From assembly GCF_042666615.1 (NCBI RefSeq), contig NZ_JBHTDD010000001.1, forward strand, positions 124,001 through 188,000: a stretch of 64,000 bases of DNA, written 5' to 3'. A program made the position numbers and the translations under genes. This DNA is from KBS50 sp042666615. Its GTDB lineage: Bacteria > Actinomycetota > Actinomycetes > Mycobacteriales > Micromonosporaceae. The notes beneath the pieces were generated by a model. That model saw only the letters and a program-made list of their open reading frames with translations, searched no databases and was not told the origin of the DNA. Within the stretch, counting starts at the first letter, position 1; every line of letters begins with the position of its first letter. This document shows, in pieces, positions 1 to 9,010 of the stretch.

Positions 1-353
1 CGCAGCACGGCCAGCCGACGACCCACCGTGTCCGACCGGGGGGACAGCCGCTCGTGCGGCAGCGTCTCCCAGGACGGGAAGACGGCCACCCGGTCCGGTG
101 GGAGCAGGCTGCCCAGCGCCGCTGCGAGATCATCCGCCTCCCGCGAGGTCGCCGTGACCACGAGCACCGGTCGGTCGGCCCCACCCTGACCGGTGGCGGC
201 GGCCACCGCCGCCACGACGAACGGGCGGAGCGCGGGTGGTGCGGTCACGTCCAGTCCGTCCGCGCGGGCGTAGTCGCCGCGGGCGACGTCCCGGGCACGG
301 GTCAGCGCGGGATCGTCGAGGGCCGCCGTCAACAGGCCGGCGAGCGTCGTCAT
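1..353 (-). CDS. mfd: Transcription-repair coupling factor Mfd, N-terminal part (runs off the window)
   Basis: Reading the minus strand from an ATG at 353 gives an open frame to the window edge (117 codons). The protein begins MTTLAGLLTAALDDP and reaches a stretch FPSWETLPHERLSP, followed by a conserved SDTVGRRLAVLR. This FPxWETLPxERLSP block is the signature of the N-terminal UvrB-like module of Mfd. Mfd is the ATP-dependent translocase that removes stalled RNA polymerase and recruits UvrA. Only about a tenth of the usual 1,150-1,200 residues is present, so the polymerase-binding and helicase domains cannot be checked. It is cut by the window, not by a mutation. Identity is from motif recognition and I am fairly sure of it. 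Confidence 0.85.
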   Translation of the reverse strand, partial: MTTLAGLLTAALDDPALTRARDVARGDYARADGLDVTAPPALRPFVVAAVAAATGQGGADRPVLVVTATSREADDLAAALGSLLPPDRVAVFPSWETLPHERLSPRSDTVGRRLAVL

Positions 354-703
354 GATCACAACCTTCGGGTACGCGGCGGAGTCGACGGGTGGGCTACGGA
401 TCGACCGATCGGCGGTGCCGATTCACAGTCGAGCGGGCACGCCGAAAAGTCCCCGCGCCCGGGTCGGGCGGGGGTGCCGGTTCGAGCCTATCTCCAACCA
501 GCGACAATCCGAACGGGGAAGCCGTGTGGCGTGCACGGCGCCGGGGGAGGGCGGGATGGGCGAGGACGGCCGGGACGGGGGCGGCCGCGGCCCGTCCGAG
601 GCGTCACCCGCCGGGGCCGCGACCCAGGCAGCCCGGCACGGAACGATCGTGGATTCGAGGTGCCCCTGGAGGAGCCTCAGGAATCCACGATCCACGTGGC
701 CGG
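354..703. other. Intergenic region between mfd and the S66 peptidase
   Basis: These 350 bases hold no convincing gene. The open frames that cross them are antisense or out-of-frame extensions of neighbours. It must contain the mfd promoter, reading leftward, but no clear -10/-35 pair stands out. The only clear element is the hairpin at 646-691. Confidence 0.5.
646..691 (-). terminator. Hairpin terminator after the S66 peptidase
   Basis: The 11-base arm ATCGTGGATTC (646-656) is exactly complementary to GAATCCACGAT (681-691). The hairpin lies 12 bases past the stop of the minus-strand peptidase gene. There is no clear U-tract, which is common for actinomycete terminators. Confidence 0.6.
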
Positions 704-1738
704 TCAGTAGCGCACGGAGATTCGGCGCTCGGCGGCGTCCACTCGGACGTCGCCGCCGTACGGGAGGATGAGCTGCGGGTCGGTGTGCCCGATGTCCAGG
801 TCGAACACGAGCACAGCGTCCGGGGCGTACTCGGCGACGGCCCGGCGAACGGCGGCCCGCTGCGCCTCGACATACGCCCGCTTCTCCGGCTCGGCGAGCG
901 GCCGGGGGATGTTCCAGGCCTTGGCCCGGCCGACCAGGATCGCCGGGAAGCCGGCGAGCAGTCCCCGCTCCCCCAGGTTGCGCAGCGTCCAGTAGACCTC
1001 CTGGTCCGAGGGCATCTCCTCGGAGGTCTCGATCACCAGTACGCGACCGGCGTAGTCGGCGTTCGGCCCGAACCGGCCAGCCTGCGCGATCCAGGACAGG
1101 ATCTCCAGGTTGCCGCCCCACAGCAGGCCGGTGACCACGGTGTCCGGGCCGGACCACAGCCAGTCCGAGCCGGGGAACATCCGCGGCGCGGTGGTCGGAA
1201 ACGCGGGATCGCGCCAGTCGCCCGGCTCGTCGGTCCACTCGGCGGCGGCGGTCAGCTCGTACCAGCCGCTGGTGAACAGCGCGGCGCGCAGCGAGTCCAT
1301 GCTGGCCGGGTGGCTGGCGCCGCCCCGGCCGAGGTGGACCATCACCGAGCCGCCGTGGTAGCTCACGATGCCCAGCCCGTACAGGTGGTGCAGCAGATTG
1401 GTGTTGTCCGAGTAGCCGAAGAACGGCTTCGGGTTGGCCCGGATCACCTCGTCGTCCAGGTGCGGGATCACGGTGATCTGGTCGTCGCCGCCGATGCTGG
1501 CCAGCACCGCGGTGACCGACGGGTCGGCGAACGCGGCGGTGACGTCGCGGGCCCGGTCCCGCGGGTCGGCGCCCATCACCCGGGTGGTCGGGTACTCGAC
1601 CGGATCCAGGCCGAGTTCGTCGCGGAGCCGGCGCAGGCCCAACTCGTACACCTCGGGAAAGACGCCCGGCAGCCCGGCGCCTGGCGAGACGATCGCGACC
1701 TTGTCGCCGGGGCGGGGTTTGGGGGGATAGCTCACCAT
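704..1738 (-). CDS. S66-family serine carboxypeptidase (LD-carboxypeptidase / MccF-like)
   Basis: This 344-residue cytoplasmic protein has no signal peptide. It shows the S66 pattern: the nucleophile elbow GYSDNTN with Ser110, a later VLVIETSEE segment whose Glu (about 237) is the likely catalytic acid, and GHTDPQ with the His near 318. S66 enzymes use a Ser-Glu-His triad. LdcA trims the terminal D-alanine from recycled tetrapeptide, and MccF cleaves microcin C-type aminoacyl-nucleotides. The length and the long insert between Ser and Glu look more like the MccF-type branch than the shorter LdcA, but sequence alone does not settle the substrate. The ATG at 1738 is preceded by an AT-rich stretch and the gene is divergent from ppc. 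Confidence 0.85.
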   Translation of the reverse strand: MVSYPPKPRPGDKVAIVSPGAGLPGVFPEVYELGLRRLRDELGLDPVEYPTTRVMGADPRDRARDVTAAFADPSVTAVLASIGGDDQITVIPHLDDEVIRANPKPFFGYSDNTNLLHHLYGLGIVSYHGGSVMVHLGRGGASHPASMDSLRAALFTSGWYELTAAAEWTDEPGDWRDPAFPTTAPRMFPGSDWLWSGPDTVVTGLLWGGNLEILSWIAQAGRFGPNADYAGRVLVIETSEEMPSDQEVYWTLRNLGERGLLAGFPAILVGRAKAWNIPRPLAEPEKRAYVEAQRAAVRRAVAEYAPDAVLVFDLDIGHTDPQLILPYGGDVRVDAAERRISVRY

Positions 1739-1881
1739 GGGTAAACGGTATCGAGGCCAGCAAAGAGTATAAAGACGGCGATAAGGGACTAAATTGGCTC
1801 GCCGACGTGGTCGACGGCGCGAGCGATACCATCACAACGTGTCGGACAGCGCTGTCCTTCGTCGCACGGGAGGAGCGCCTG
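1739..1881. promoter_or_regulatory. Divergent promoter region between the S66 peptidase and ppc
   Basis: This 143-base gap between divergent genes is clearly AT-richer than its surroundings around 1741-1797. It includes TATAAA at 768-773 of the same kilobase (1768-1773), which could be a -10 element. No matching -35 was found with confidence, so the exact start sites are unknown. The ppc ribosome site GGGAGGAG lies at about 1867-1874. Confidence 0.35.
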
Positions 1882-4668
1882 ATGACCGACCACCATCACC
1901 CGCACGGCCCGGACGCCGCGTTGCGAGCGGACATCCGCCGCCTCGGCACCCTGCTCGGCCAGACCCTGGCGCGCCAGGAGGGTCCGCCGCTGCTCGACCT
2001 GGTGGAGGAGATCCGCGCGCTGGTCCGCTCCGATGCCGAGGCCGCCGCGCAGCGGCTCGGCGCGATGGACATCGCCACCGGTACGCAGCTCGCCCGCGCC
2101 TTCTCCACCTACTTCCACCTGGCCAACATCACCGAACAGGTGCACCGGGCGCGGGACCTGCGCCGGCAACGGGCCGTGCACGGCGGCTGGCTGGACCAGG
2201 CCGCGACCCTGATCGCCGAACGCGGCGTACCGGCCGACGAGGTTGCCGAGGCGGCCCGCCGGCTCGCCGTCCGCCCGGTGTTCACCGCCCACCCGACCGA
2301 GGCGGCCCGGCGCTCCATCCTGACCAAGCTGCGGGCCATCGCCGACGAGTTGGACGCCGAGGCGTCCGCCGCGATCCTGTACGGGGCCGCCGACGAGGAG
2401 CCGGCCAACCGCCGGCTGGCCGAGTTGCTCGACCTCCTCTGGCAGACCGACGAACTGCGGCTGGACCGGCCGGACCCGACCGACGAGGCCCGCAACGCGA
2501 TCTACTACCTGCGCGACCTGTACGCCGAGGCGGCCCCGCAGGTGCTCGACGATCTCGCGGACACGCTGCGCCGGTTGGGGGTGGAGACCCCGCCGACGGC
2601 TCGACCGCTCACCTTCGGCACCTGGATCGGCGGTGACCGCGACGGCAACCCGTTCGTGACCCCCAGGGTGACCCGCGAGGTGCTGCACATCCAGCACGAA
2701 CACGGGCTCACCGCCACCGAGCGGGCGATGGAGTCGCTGATCAACGAGGTCTCGGTGTCCCGCCGGCTGCGTGGCGTGTCGCTGGACCTCTCCGCCAGCC
2801 TGGCCAAGGACCTCGACGCGCTGCCCGAGGTGGCGGACCGGTTCCGCCGGGTCAACGCCGAGGAGCCGTACCGGCTGAAGGCGCGGTGTGTGTTGGCCAA
2901 GCTGGCCAACACGCGCCGACGGCTGCGTCAGGGCACCCCACCGGTGCCCGGCCGCGACTACCGGGGCGCCGCGGACCTCATCGCCGACCTGGAGCTGATG
3001 CGCGCCTCGCTGGCCCGCAACTCGGGCCAGCTCACCGCGATGGGTCGCCTCGCCTCGGTGATCCGCACCATCTCGACGTTCGGTCTGCATCTGGCCACCA
3101 TGGACATCCGTGAGCACGCGGAGGCGCACCACGCCGTGCTGGCACAGCTCTACCAGCATGTCGGCGAGAGCACCGACTACGCCGGGATGAGCCGGACCGA
3201 GCGCACCAAGCTGCTGGCCGAGGAGCTGGCCGGGCGGCGCCCCTTGTCCACGGTGGACACCCCACTCACCGAGTCGGCCCGCAAGACATTCGATGTGTTC
3301 TGCGCCATCCGCGAGGCCCAGGAACGGTTCGGCGACGAGGTGATCGAGTCGTACGTCATCTCGATGACCCTGGGCGTCGACGACGTACTCGCCGCGGTGG
3401 TGCTGGCCCGCGAGGCCGGGCTGGTGGACGCGCACAGCGGCCGGGCCCGGATCGGCTTCGTGCCGTTACTGGAGACCCCGGCCGAGTTGGACTCCGGCGG
3501 TGAACTGCTGGACGAGTTGCTGTCCCTGCCGGCGTACCGGGCGCTGGTGGCCGCCCGCGGCCAGGTGCAGGAGGTGATGCTCGGCTATTCCGACTCCAAC
3601 AAGGAGGCCGGCATCACCACCTCGCAGTGGTCCATCCACCGGGCCCAGCGGGCGCTGCGCGACGTGGCGGCCCGGCACGGCGTACGACTGCGGTTGTTCC
3701 ACGGTCGGGGCGGCACCGTCGGCCGCGGCGGTGGGCCGACGCACGAGGCGATCCTCGCCCAGCCGTACGGCACCCTGGACGGAGCGATCAAGGTGACCGA
3801 GCAGGGCGAGGTGATCTCCGACAAGTACAGCCTGCCCTCGCTGGCCCGGGAGAACCTGGAGCTGACCCTGGCCGCCGTGCTGCAGAGCGCGCTGCTGCAC
3901 ACCGAGCCGCGCCAGCCCGCCGAGCAGTTGGAGCGCTGGGACGCGACGATGGACGCGGTGTCCCAGGCCGCGTTCCGGTCCTACCGGAACCTGGTGGAGA
4001 ATCCGGACCTGCCGGCGTACTTCTGGGCGGCCACCCCGACCGAACTGCTCGGCGCGCTGAACATCGGCTCCCGCCCGGCGAAGCGGCCGAACACCGGTGC
4101 CGGCCTGTCCGGCCTGCGGGCCATCCCGTGGGTGTTCGGCTGGACCCAGACCCGGCAGATCGTGCCGGGCTGGTTCGGCGTCGGGTCCGGGCTGGCGGCC
4201 GCCCGGGAGGCCGGACTCGGCGACGTCCTCGCCGAGATGCACCGTGGTTGGCATTTCTTCCGGACGTTCCTGTCCAACGTGGAGATGATGCTCACGAAGA
4301 CCGACCTGGACATCGCCCGGCAGTATGTCGAGACGCTGGTCCCCGAGCCACTGCATCCGATCTTCGACACGATCCGTGCCGAGTACGAGCTGACCAAGCG
4401 GGAGGTGCTGGCCATTACCGCGTCGCCGGCGCTGCTGGAGAACTCCCCCGTGTTGCAGCGGACGCTCGCGGTCCGGGACACCTACCTGCGACCGCTGCAC
4501 CACCTCCAGGTCGCTCTGCTCCGCCAGTACCGGGAGTCCGGACTGGCCCGCCGGGCGGTGGCGACCGCTCCGGGCGGCCGGCGGGCGCCCGGCGAGGGGA
4601 CGGCCCTGGAGCGCGCGCTGCTCACCACGGTCAACGGCATCGCCGCCGGCATGCGCAACACGGGCTGA
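1882..4668 (+). CDS. ppc: Phosphoenolpyruvate carboxylase
   Basis: A 928-residue enzyme that adds bicarbonate to phosphoenolpyruvate to give oxaloacetate, refilling the TCA cycle. It carries the family blocks: the HPTE segment (FTAHPTEAARRS), GGDRDGNPFV, and the glycine-rich loop HGRGGTVGRGGGPTH. It ends normally with the MRNTG C-terminus. The frame is open upstream to 1807, but the ATG at 1882 has a good GGGAGGAG ribosome site about 8 bases before it, so I take that start. The length is typical for bacterial PEPC. The stop at 4668 lies 4 bases from the stop of the convergent ABC permease, so no terminator separates them. Together with icd, mdh and sucCD in this window it belongs to central carbon metabolism. 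Confidence 0.97.
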   Translation: MTDHHHPHGPDAALRADIRRLGTLLGQTLARQEGPPLLDLVEEIRALVRSDAEAAAQRLGAMDIATGTQLARAFSTYFHLANITEQVHRARDLRRQRAVHGGWLDQAATLIAERGVPADEVAEAARRLAVRPVFTAHPTEAARRSILTKLRAIADELDAEASAAILYGAADEEPANRRLAELLDLLWQTDELRLDRPDPTDEARNAIYYLRDLYAEAAPQVLDDLADTLRRLGVETPPTARPLTFGTWIGGDRDGNPFVTPRVTREVLHIQHEHGLTATERAMESLINEVSVSRRLRGVSLDLSASLAKDLDALPEVADRFRRVNAEEPYRLKARCVLAKLANTRRRLRQGTPPVPGRDYRGAADLIADLELMRASLARNSGQLTAMGRLASVIRTISTFGLHLATMDIREHAEAHHAVLAQLYQHVGESTDYAGMSRTERTKLLAEELAGRRPLSTVDTPLTESARKTFDVFCAIREAQERFGDEVIESYVISMTLGVDDVLAAVVLAREAGLVDAHSGRARIGFVPLLETPAELDSGGELLDELLSLPAYRALVAARGQVQEVMLGYSDSNKEAGITTSQWSIHRAQRALRDVAARHGVRLRLFHGRGGTVGRGGGPTHEAILAQPYGTLDGAIKVTEQGEVISDKYSLPSLARENLELTLAAVLQSALLHTEPRQPAEQLERWDATMDAVSQAAFRSYRNLVENPDLPAYFWAATPTELLGALNIGSRPAKRPNTGAGLSGLRAIPWVFGWTQTRQIVPGWFGVGSGLAAAREAGLGDVLAEMHRGWHFFRTFLSNVEMMLTKTDLDIARQYVETLVPEPLHPIFDTIRAEYELTKREVLAITASPALLENSPVLQRTLAVRDTYLRPLHHLQVALLRQYRESGLARRAVATAPGGRRAPGEGTALERALLTTVNGIAAGMRNTG

Positions 4669-4672
4669 GCCG

Positions 4673-5386
4673 TCAGCTCGTCTCGCCGGCGACGCTGAAC
4701 GAGCGCAACCGCCGCACGGCGAGCACCGTGAAACCGATGGCGATCAGCCCACCCATGATCAGGGTGACGGGTACCGAGACCCTCGGTTCGAGCAGCACGG
4801 TCGGTGCGATCCGGTCGGCGAGCGCCACGACGTACTGCTGGACCGAGAGGACGGCGGTGCCACGCACCAGGTTGCCGAGCAGCCCCTCCCAGATCAGCAC
4901 GTAAACCAGCCCGAGCAACACCGGGCGCCGGGTGATCAGGCTCAGCGCCAGGAAGAGGGCCGAGTACACCACCGCGCCGACCGCCGCGGCGGCGGCCATC
5001 CCCAGCCCCAACCGGACCGACTCGGCGAGCACACCCGCCACGTACAGCGGGATGGCAGCGGTCACCGCGGTCACCCCCGCCGCGACGCCCAGCTTCGGCA
5101 GGATGATCTGCCACCGTGGGATCGGCTTGGTCAGGATGTGCACGATGGTGCCGTCGTCGATCTCCGAGCCGAGCACACCGGTGCCGACGATCAACGCGAT
5201 GACCGGCAGCACCACCCCGAGCCCGAGGCCGACCAGCACCGGCGGCGCCCAGTCCCGGGGGTCGACCTGCGCCGACCGGCTCAGCACCGCCAGCCCGACC
5301 AGCAGCAGCGGCAGGGGCAGCAGCAGCAGGAAGCGGCGGCGGCCGAACAACCCACGGGCGGTGATCCAGGCGATCGTGGAATTCAT
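4673..5386 (-). CDS. ABC-2 type exporter permease
   Basis: A 237-residue hydrophobic protein with about six membrane segments. The stretch GSEIDDGTIVHILTKP is the usual ABC-2 permease signature (first cytoplasmic region, 'dominant-subfamily/KPI' type). It follows the ATPase gene with a 4-base gap (5387-5390), so the two are translated together and form one transporter. The substrate is unknown. This is the last gene of a four-gene minus-strand run (8185 to 4673) that encodes two ATPase-permease pairs, a layout seen in many actinomycetes. Confidence 0.85.
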   Translation of the reverse strand: MNSTIAWITARGLFGRRRFLLLLPLPLLLVGLAVLSRSAQVDPRDWAPPVLVGLGLGVVLPVIALIVGTGVLGSEIDDGTIVHILTKPIPRWQIILPKLGVAAGVTAVTAAIPLYVAGVLAESVRLGLGMAAAAAVGAVVYSALFLALSLITRRPVLLGLVYVLIWEGLLGNLVRGTAVLSVQQYVVALADRIAPTVLLEPRVSVPVTLIMGGLIAIGFTVLAVRRLRSFSVAGETS

Positions 5387-5390
5387 GAGG

Positions 5391-6356
5391 TCAGGCCTCC
5401 ACCAGGTAGGAGAAGACGCTCTCCAGCGATTCGTCGGACGGCAGCAGCCGGCGGACCCGGATGCCGGAGGAGAGCGCGATCTTGGGCAGCTCCCGGGTGA
5501 AGCTGCCGTAGTCGCTGGCCCGTACCACCAGCCCGGCCCGATCCAGCTCCACGCCGGTCACCGAGGGCAGGCCCATCAGGGCCACCGCGAGGGCCCGGTC
5601 GTCGGTGGACTGGATGGCGAAGACGTGCGGCCGGTTGGTCATCAGCCGGCGGATGGTCCGGAAGTCGCCCGAGGCGGCCAGCCGACCGGCGACGATCACC
5701 TGGATGGTGCCGGAGAGCTGCTCGACCTCCTCCAGGATGTGCGAGCTGAACAGGATGGTCCGGCCGGCCGCGCCGAGCGAGTGCAGCAGGTCCATCATGT
5801 GCATCCGCTGCCGGGGATCCATCCCGTTGAACGGTTCGTCCAGCAGCAGCACCCGCGGATCGTGCACCAACGCGGCGGCCACCCGGGTGCGCTGCCGCAT
5901 GCCCTTCGAGTACGTGCCGATCCGGCGGTCCTGGGCATCGGTCATCTCGACCAGTTCGATCGCCCGCCGAGCCGCCTCCTCCGGCCGCGCCAGCTTGTGC
6001 AGCCGGGCGCTGGCCAGCACGAACTCGTACGCGGTCAGGAAGGTGTGCACGGCCTCGCGCTCGCTGACCAGGCCGAGGTGGCGGTAGACGTCGGGGTTGC
6101 GCCAGCTCGGCGCGCCGCCGACGGTGACCGTCCCGCGCGACGGCGCCAGGAAGCCGGCCATCATGTGCAGCAGCGTGGTCTTGCCCGCGCCGTTCGGCCC
6201 GAGCAGGCCGGTCACCCCGGGCCCGAGTTCCATGCTGATGTCGTTGACCGCCACCACGTTGCCGTACCAGCGGGAGACGCCGTCGAGCTTGAGCAGCGTC
6301 GGCTCGGCCGGGGCGGACGCGACCGCCGGAGCGGCCGGCGAGGTTTGGACACTCAT
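5391..6356 (-). CDS. ABC transporter ATP-binding protein
   Basis: 321 residues. Walker A is GLLGPNGAGKTTLLHM, the signature region is TYSKGMRQRTRVAAALVHDP, and Walker B is RVLLLDEPFNGMDP. The C-terminal third (about 220 onward) is the extension common to gliding/antibiotic-exporter type ATPases (YxlF/NatA group). The ATG at 6356 sits 40 bases after the upstream permease stop. It pairs with the downstream permease at 4673-5386. It should be cytoplasmic and energise export; the cargo is not evident. Confidence 0.93.
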   Translation of the reverse strand: MSVQTSPAAPAVASAPAEPTLLKLDGVSRWYGNVVAVNDISMELGPGVTGLLGPNGAGKTTLLHMMAGFLAPSRGTVTVGGAPSWRNPDVYRHLGLVSEREAVHTFLTAYEFVLASARLHKLARPEEAARRAIELVEMTDAQDRRIGTYSKGMRQRTRVAAALVHDPRVLLLDEPFNGMDPRQRMHMMDLLHSLGAAGRTILFSSHILEEVEQLSGTIQVIVAGRLAASGDFRTIRRLMTNRPHVFAIQSTDDRALAVALMGLPSVTGVELDRAGLVVRASDYGSFTRELPKIALSSGIRVRRLLPSDESLESVFSYLVEA

Positions 6357-6396
6357 GACGACTCCTCGCCGCGCTCGCTGTCTGTGCTTCGCTCGC

Positions 6397-7278
6397 TCAT
6401 TGGGCGGCCACCTTCCGGTAGCGGGCCAGCAGCAGGGCTACGCAGGTGACCACCAGGGCCAGCGTCACCAGCCCGTACAGCGGGCCGAAGTCGCCGATCC
6501 CCAGGTCGCCACTCGATTCGAACAACCAGTCGCCGACGCCACCAACCAGGGTCGCCGGGCTGGCCAGGCCGGCCAGTTGGTTCGCCGTCCGGGACGGCAG
6601 CACGGACAGCACCCCGACCACCGGCGTGGTCAGCAGGAACACCCCGACGATCGCGCCGGCGGCCACCGCCCGCCGCTTGACCAACGACGCGACGAGCAGC
6701 GCGACGGCCGAGAAGACCACGGCATGGATCGCCAGGTACGCGAGCCCGGGTGCGAAGTCGCCGAACTCCCGCCACACGGCCCCGAGATCGTCCAGGGTGA
6801 ACGCGATCGCGGCGAACATCAGGGTGAGCGGGCCGGCGAGCATCAAGAACGCCGCCGTGGCCAGCGCACCCCACTTGGCCAACGCGTAGTCGCCCCGGCG
6901 CAGCGGCCGGGCGAAGTACAGCGGAAGCACCCCACTGTGCAGGTCGCGGGAGACCAGTTCGGGGGCGACGACCGCGCAGAACAACAGGATCAGCAGGATC
7001 AGCGTCTGCGGGAACTGGGCATAGCTGAGCGGCATCTGGCCGAGTTGTGCCCGGATCGCGGCCAGTACGGCCGCCACCACGGCGACGATGCCCACGATCA
7101 ACCAGGGAAAGATCTTGGCCTTGGCGCTGCGGCCCAGCCCGAAGGCGGTGCGCAGGCTGTGCGCGTACAGCGAGCCGACCACGTACCCGCGGCCGAGCCG
7201 GACCCCCTGGTAGCGCTGATAGCCGATGTCGTGGATGACCCCGGCGGGCGCCGGGGTGGCGGTCTCAGGCGTCGGCAC
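6397..7278 (-). CDS. ABC exporter permease subunit
   Basis: 293 residues with about six predicted membrane segments. The N-terminus carries the YQRYxGxRLGRGY motif seen in a family of actinobacterial ABC permeases. A central SRDLHSGVLPLYFARPLRRGDY matches the ABC-2 permease pattern in which a first loop enters the ATPase interface. The GTG start at 7278 overlaps the end of the upstream ATPase gene by 14 bases, indicating translational coupling. It forms the second ATPase-permease pair of the cluster; the substrate is unknown. Confidence 0.85.
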   Translation of the reverse strand: MPTPETATPAPAGVIHDIGYQRYQGVRLGRGYVVGSLYAHSLRTAFGLGRSAKAKIFPWLIVGIVAVVAAVLAAIRAQLGQMPLSYAQFPQTLILLILLFCAVVAPELVSRDLHSGVLPLYFARPLRRGDYALAKWGALATAAFLMLAGPLTLMFAAIAFTLDDLGAVWREFGDFAPGLAYLAIHAVVFSAVALLVASLVKRRAVAAGAIVGVFLLTTPVVGVLSVLPSRTANQLAGLASPATLVGGVGDWLFESSGDLGIGDFGPLYGLVTLALVVTCVALLLARYRKVAAQ

Positions 7279-8185
7279 CGCTCACCTCCCTCTTCGCGAA
7301 CAGCTCGGCCACCCGGTGCCGCCGCTGGTCGAGCCGGTGCAGCGGCAGGTCGAGGTCGGCCACCGCGGTCAGGATCAGGTCGTACGTTCCCTCGTCGGCC
7401 AGCGGGACGAGCAGCAACCGGCCGTCCCGGCGGACCGGCAGCCGCAGCGTGTCCAGCCGGGCGGCCAGTTCCTCGGTGCCCTCGCTCACCTCGATGGAGA
7501 GCACGTCGGTGGCCGAGGTCATCGCCGCGATGTTGGCCGACCGCAGCAGCCGGCCGCCCTCGATGGCGACAAGCGCGTCGCAGATCCGCTCCACCTCGCC
7601 GAGGAGATGCGAGCAGACCACGACCGAGATGCCGAACTCGTTGCCGATGCGCTGGATGAGCGTCAGCATGGCGTCCCGGCCGGCCGGGTCGAGGCCGTTC
7701 GTGGGCTCGTCGAGCAGCAGCAGATCGGGATCGTGCACCAGCGCCTGGGCGAGCTTGACCCGCTGTTTCATGCCGGTGGAGTAGCCGCCGATCTGCCGGT
7801 AGCGCTCCTCGTACAGGCCGACGTGCCGCAGCGCCTCGGAGGCCCGTTCCCGGGCGGCGGTCTTCGGCAGGCCGCTGATCCGCCCCATGTGGGTGACGAA
7901 CTCGGCGGCGGTCAGGTCGGGGGGCAGGCAGTCGTGCTCGGGCATGTAACCCACCCGGGCCCGAACGGCCGCCGCGTCCGTCGTCGGGTCGATACCGAGC
8001 ACCCGCGCCGAGCCGCTGGTGGGCTCGAGCAGACCCAGCATGATCTTGATGAAGGTGGACTTCCCGGCGCCGTTGGCGCCGACCAGCCCGACCACGCCCG
8101 GTTCGACGGTGACCGTCAGGTCGGCGAGCGCGGTGATCCGGCCCCCGTACGTCTTGGTCAGCGACTGGGTCGCGATGACTGTCAC
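7265..8185 (-). CDS. ABC transporter ATP-binding protein
   Basis: 306 residues. Walker A is GLVGANGAGKSTFIKI, the Q-loop and the DCLPPDLTA region follow, the signature is GYSTGMKQRVKLAQALVHDP, and Walker B is LLLLDEPTNGLDP. The GTG start at 8185 is the first gene of the four-gene run, so the promoter should lie in 8186-8338, shared with the divergent DM13 gene. It acts with the permease at 6397-7278. Confidence 0.93.
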   Translation of the reverse strand: MTVIATQSLTKTYGGRITALADLTVTVEPGVVGLVGANGAGKSTFIKIMLGLLEPTSGSARVLGIDPTTDAAAVRARVGYMPEHDCLPPDLTAAEFVTHMGRISGLPKTAARERASEALRHVGLYEERYRQIGGYSTGMKQRVKLAQALVHDPDLLLLDEPTNGLDPAGRDAMLTLIQRIGNEFGISVVVCSHLLGEVERICDALVAIEGGRLLRSANIAAMTSATDVLSIEVSEGTEELAARLDTLRLPVRRDGRLLLVPLADEGTYDLILTAVADLDLPLHRLDQRRHRVAELFAKREVSGADA

Positions 8186-8338
8186 GGGACCAGCCTAGGA
8201 AATCAACGCGTCTCAAGGGGGGCACCTCGACCCTGGTCGTCCCCTGATCCTGACCCAGGCGGGATCGGGGTATCGCCGTAATCCTCCAGTAATGCCGATG
8301 GGCCGCCCGGCCGGCCACCGGTGCGCTTGACTGAGGTC

Positions 8339-8935
8339 ATGGTCGTCCGGCTCCTCCGTTCACCCCTCACCTGGGCCGTCGTGGTGGTCCTCGCCATCGG
8401 CGCGGCAATCGGTCTCTACTGGTTCCAACCCTGGAAGCTGGTCACCGACACCACCGTGGCCGAGTCCCTGTCCACCCCGGCGCCGCCGCCGTCCGCGACG
8501 AGCGGCCCGCCCGGCAGCCCCGGACCTTCGGGTACGCCGGAGGCGAGCGCCCCCGGCCCGACCGGCTCTCCGGCGGCCGGCCCCGTGCTGCTCAGCCAGG
8601 GTGGGTTCGTCACGCACGAGCACGACACCTCCGGAACGGCCCGGATCGTGCGCCTGCCCGACGGCAGCCGCCGGCTGGAGCTGGTCAACTTCTCCACCTC
8701 CAACGGGCCCGACCTGAGGATCTGGCTGACCGACCAGCCGGTGCGGGAAGGCCAGGCCGGCTGGCGGGTGTTCGACGACGGTCGGTGGGTCGAGCTCGGC
8801 CGCCTCAAGGGCAACAAGGGCAACCAGGCGTACCTGATCCCGGCGGGTGTCGACCTGACCGGTCTGGGTAGCGTCAGCATCTGGTGCAAGCGGTTCGCCG
8901 TCTCGTTCGGCGCCGCCAGCCTGCGCCCGGCCTGA
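8339..8935 (+). CDS. Membrane-anchored DM13-domain protein
   Basis: 198 residues. Residues about 10-30 form a single membrane segment (AVVVVLAIGAAIGLYW). A Pro/Ser/Gly-rich linker covers about 45-85. The C-terminal domain of about 110 residues shows the DM13 pattern: GGFVTHEHDTSGTARI, a NFSTSNGPDLRIWL core, LGRLKGNKGNQAY, and the end IWCKRFAVSFGAASL with its conserved cysteine. DM13 domains are proposed extracellular electron-transfer or redox domains; the partner here is unknown. The frame is open from 8321, but the ATG at 8339 has GAGG just before it and starts close to the membrane segment. It is divergent from the ABC cluster. Confidence 0.85.
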   Translation: MVVRLLRSPLTWAVVVVLAIGAAIGLYWFQPWKLVTDTTVAESLSTPAPPPSATSGPPGSPGPSGTPEASAPGPTGSPAAGPVLLSQGGFVTHEHDTSGTARIVRLPDGSRRLELVNFSTSNGPDLRIWLTDQPVREGQAGWRVFDDGRWVELGRLKGNKGNQAYLIPAGVDLTGLGSVSIWCKRFAVSFGAASLRPA

Positions 8936-9010
8936 CCTGAGGGAGTGGCACTCTCGACCGATCGGCGGTCGGCTGAGAAACTGTGTGCCGATCGGCCAGT
9001 TGGGGGTGCG

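Noticed and set aside
389..1744. Long plus-strand open frame of 451 codons antisense to the S66 peptidase
   Set aside because: No recognisable domain and composition of a GC-bias shadow; the minus strand encodes a clear S66 enzyme.
1789..3435. 548-codon frame antisense to ppc
   Set aside because: His/Arg/Gln-rich nonsense protein without family features; ppc on the plus strand is certain.
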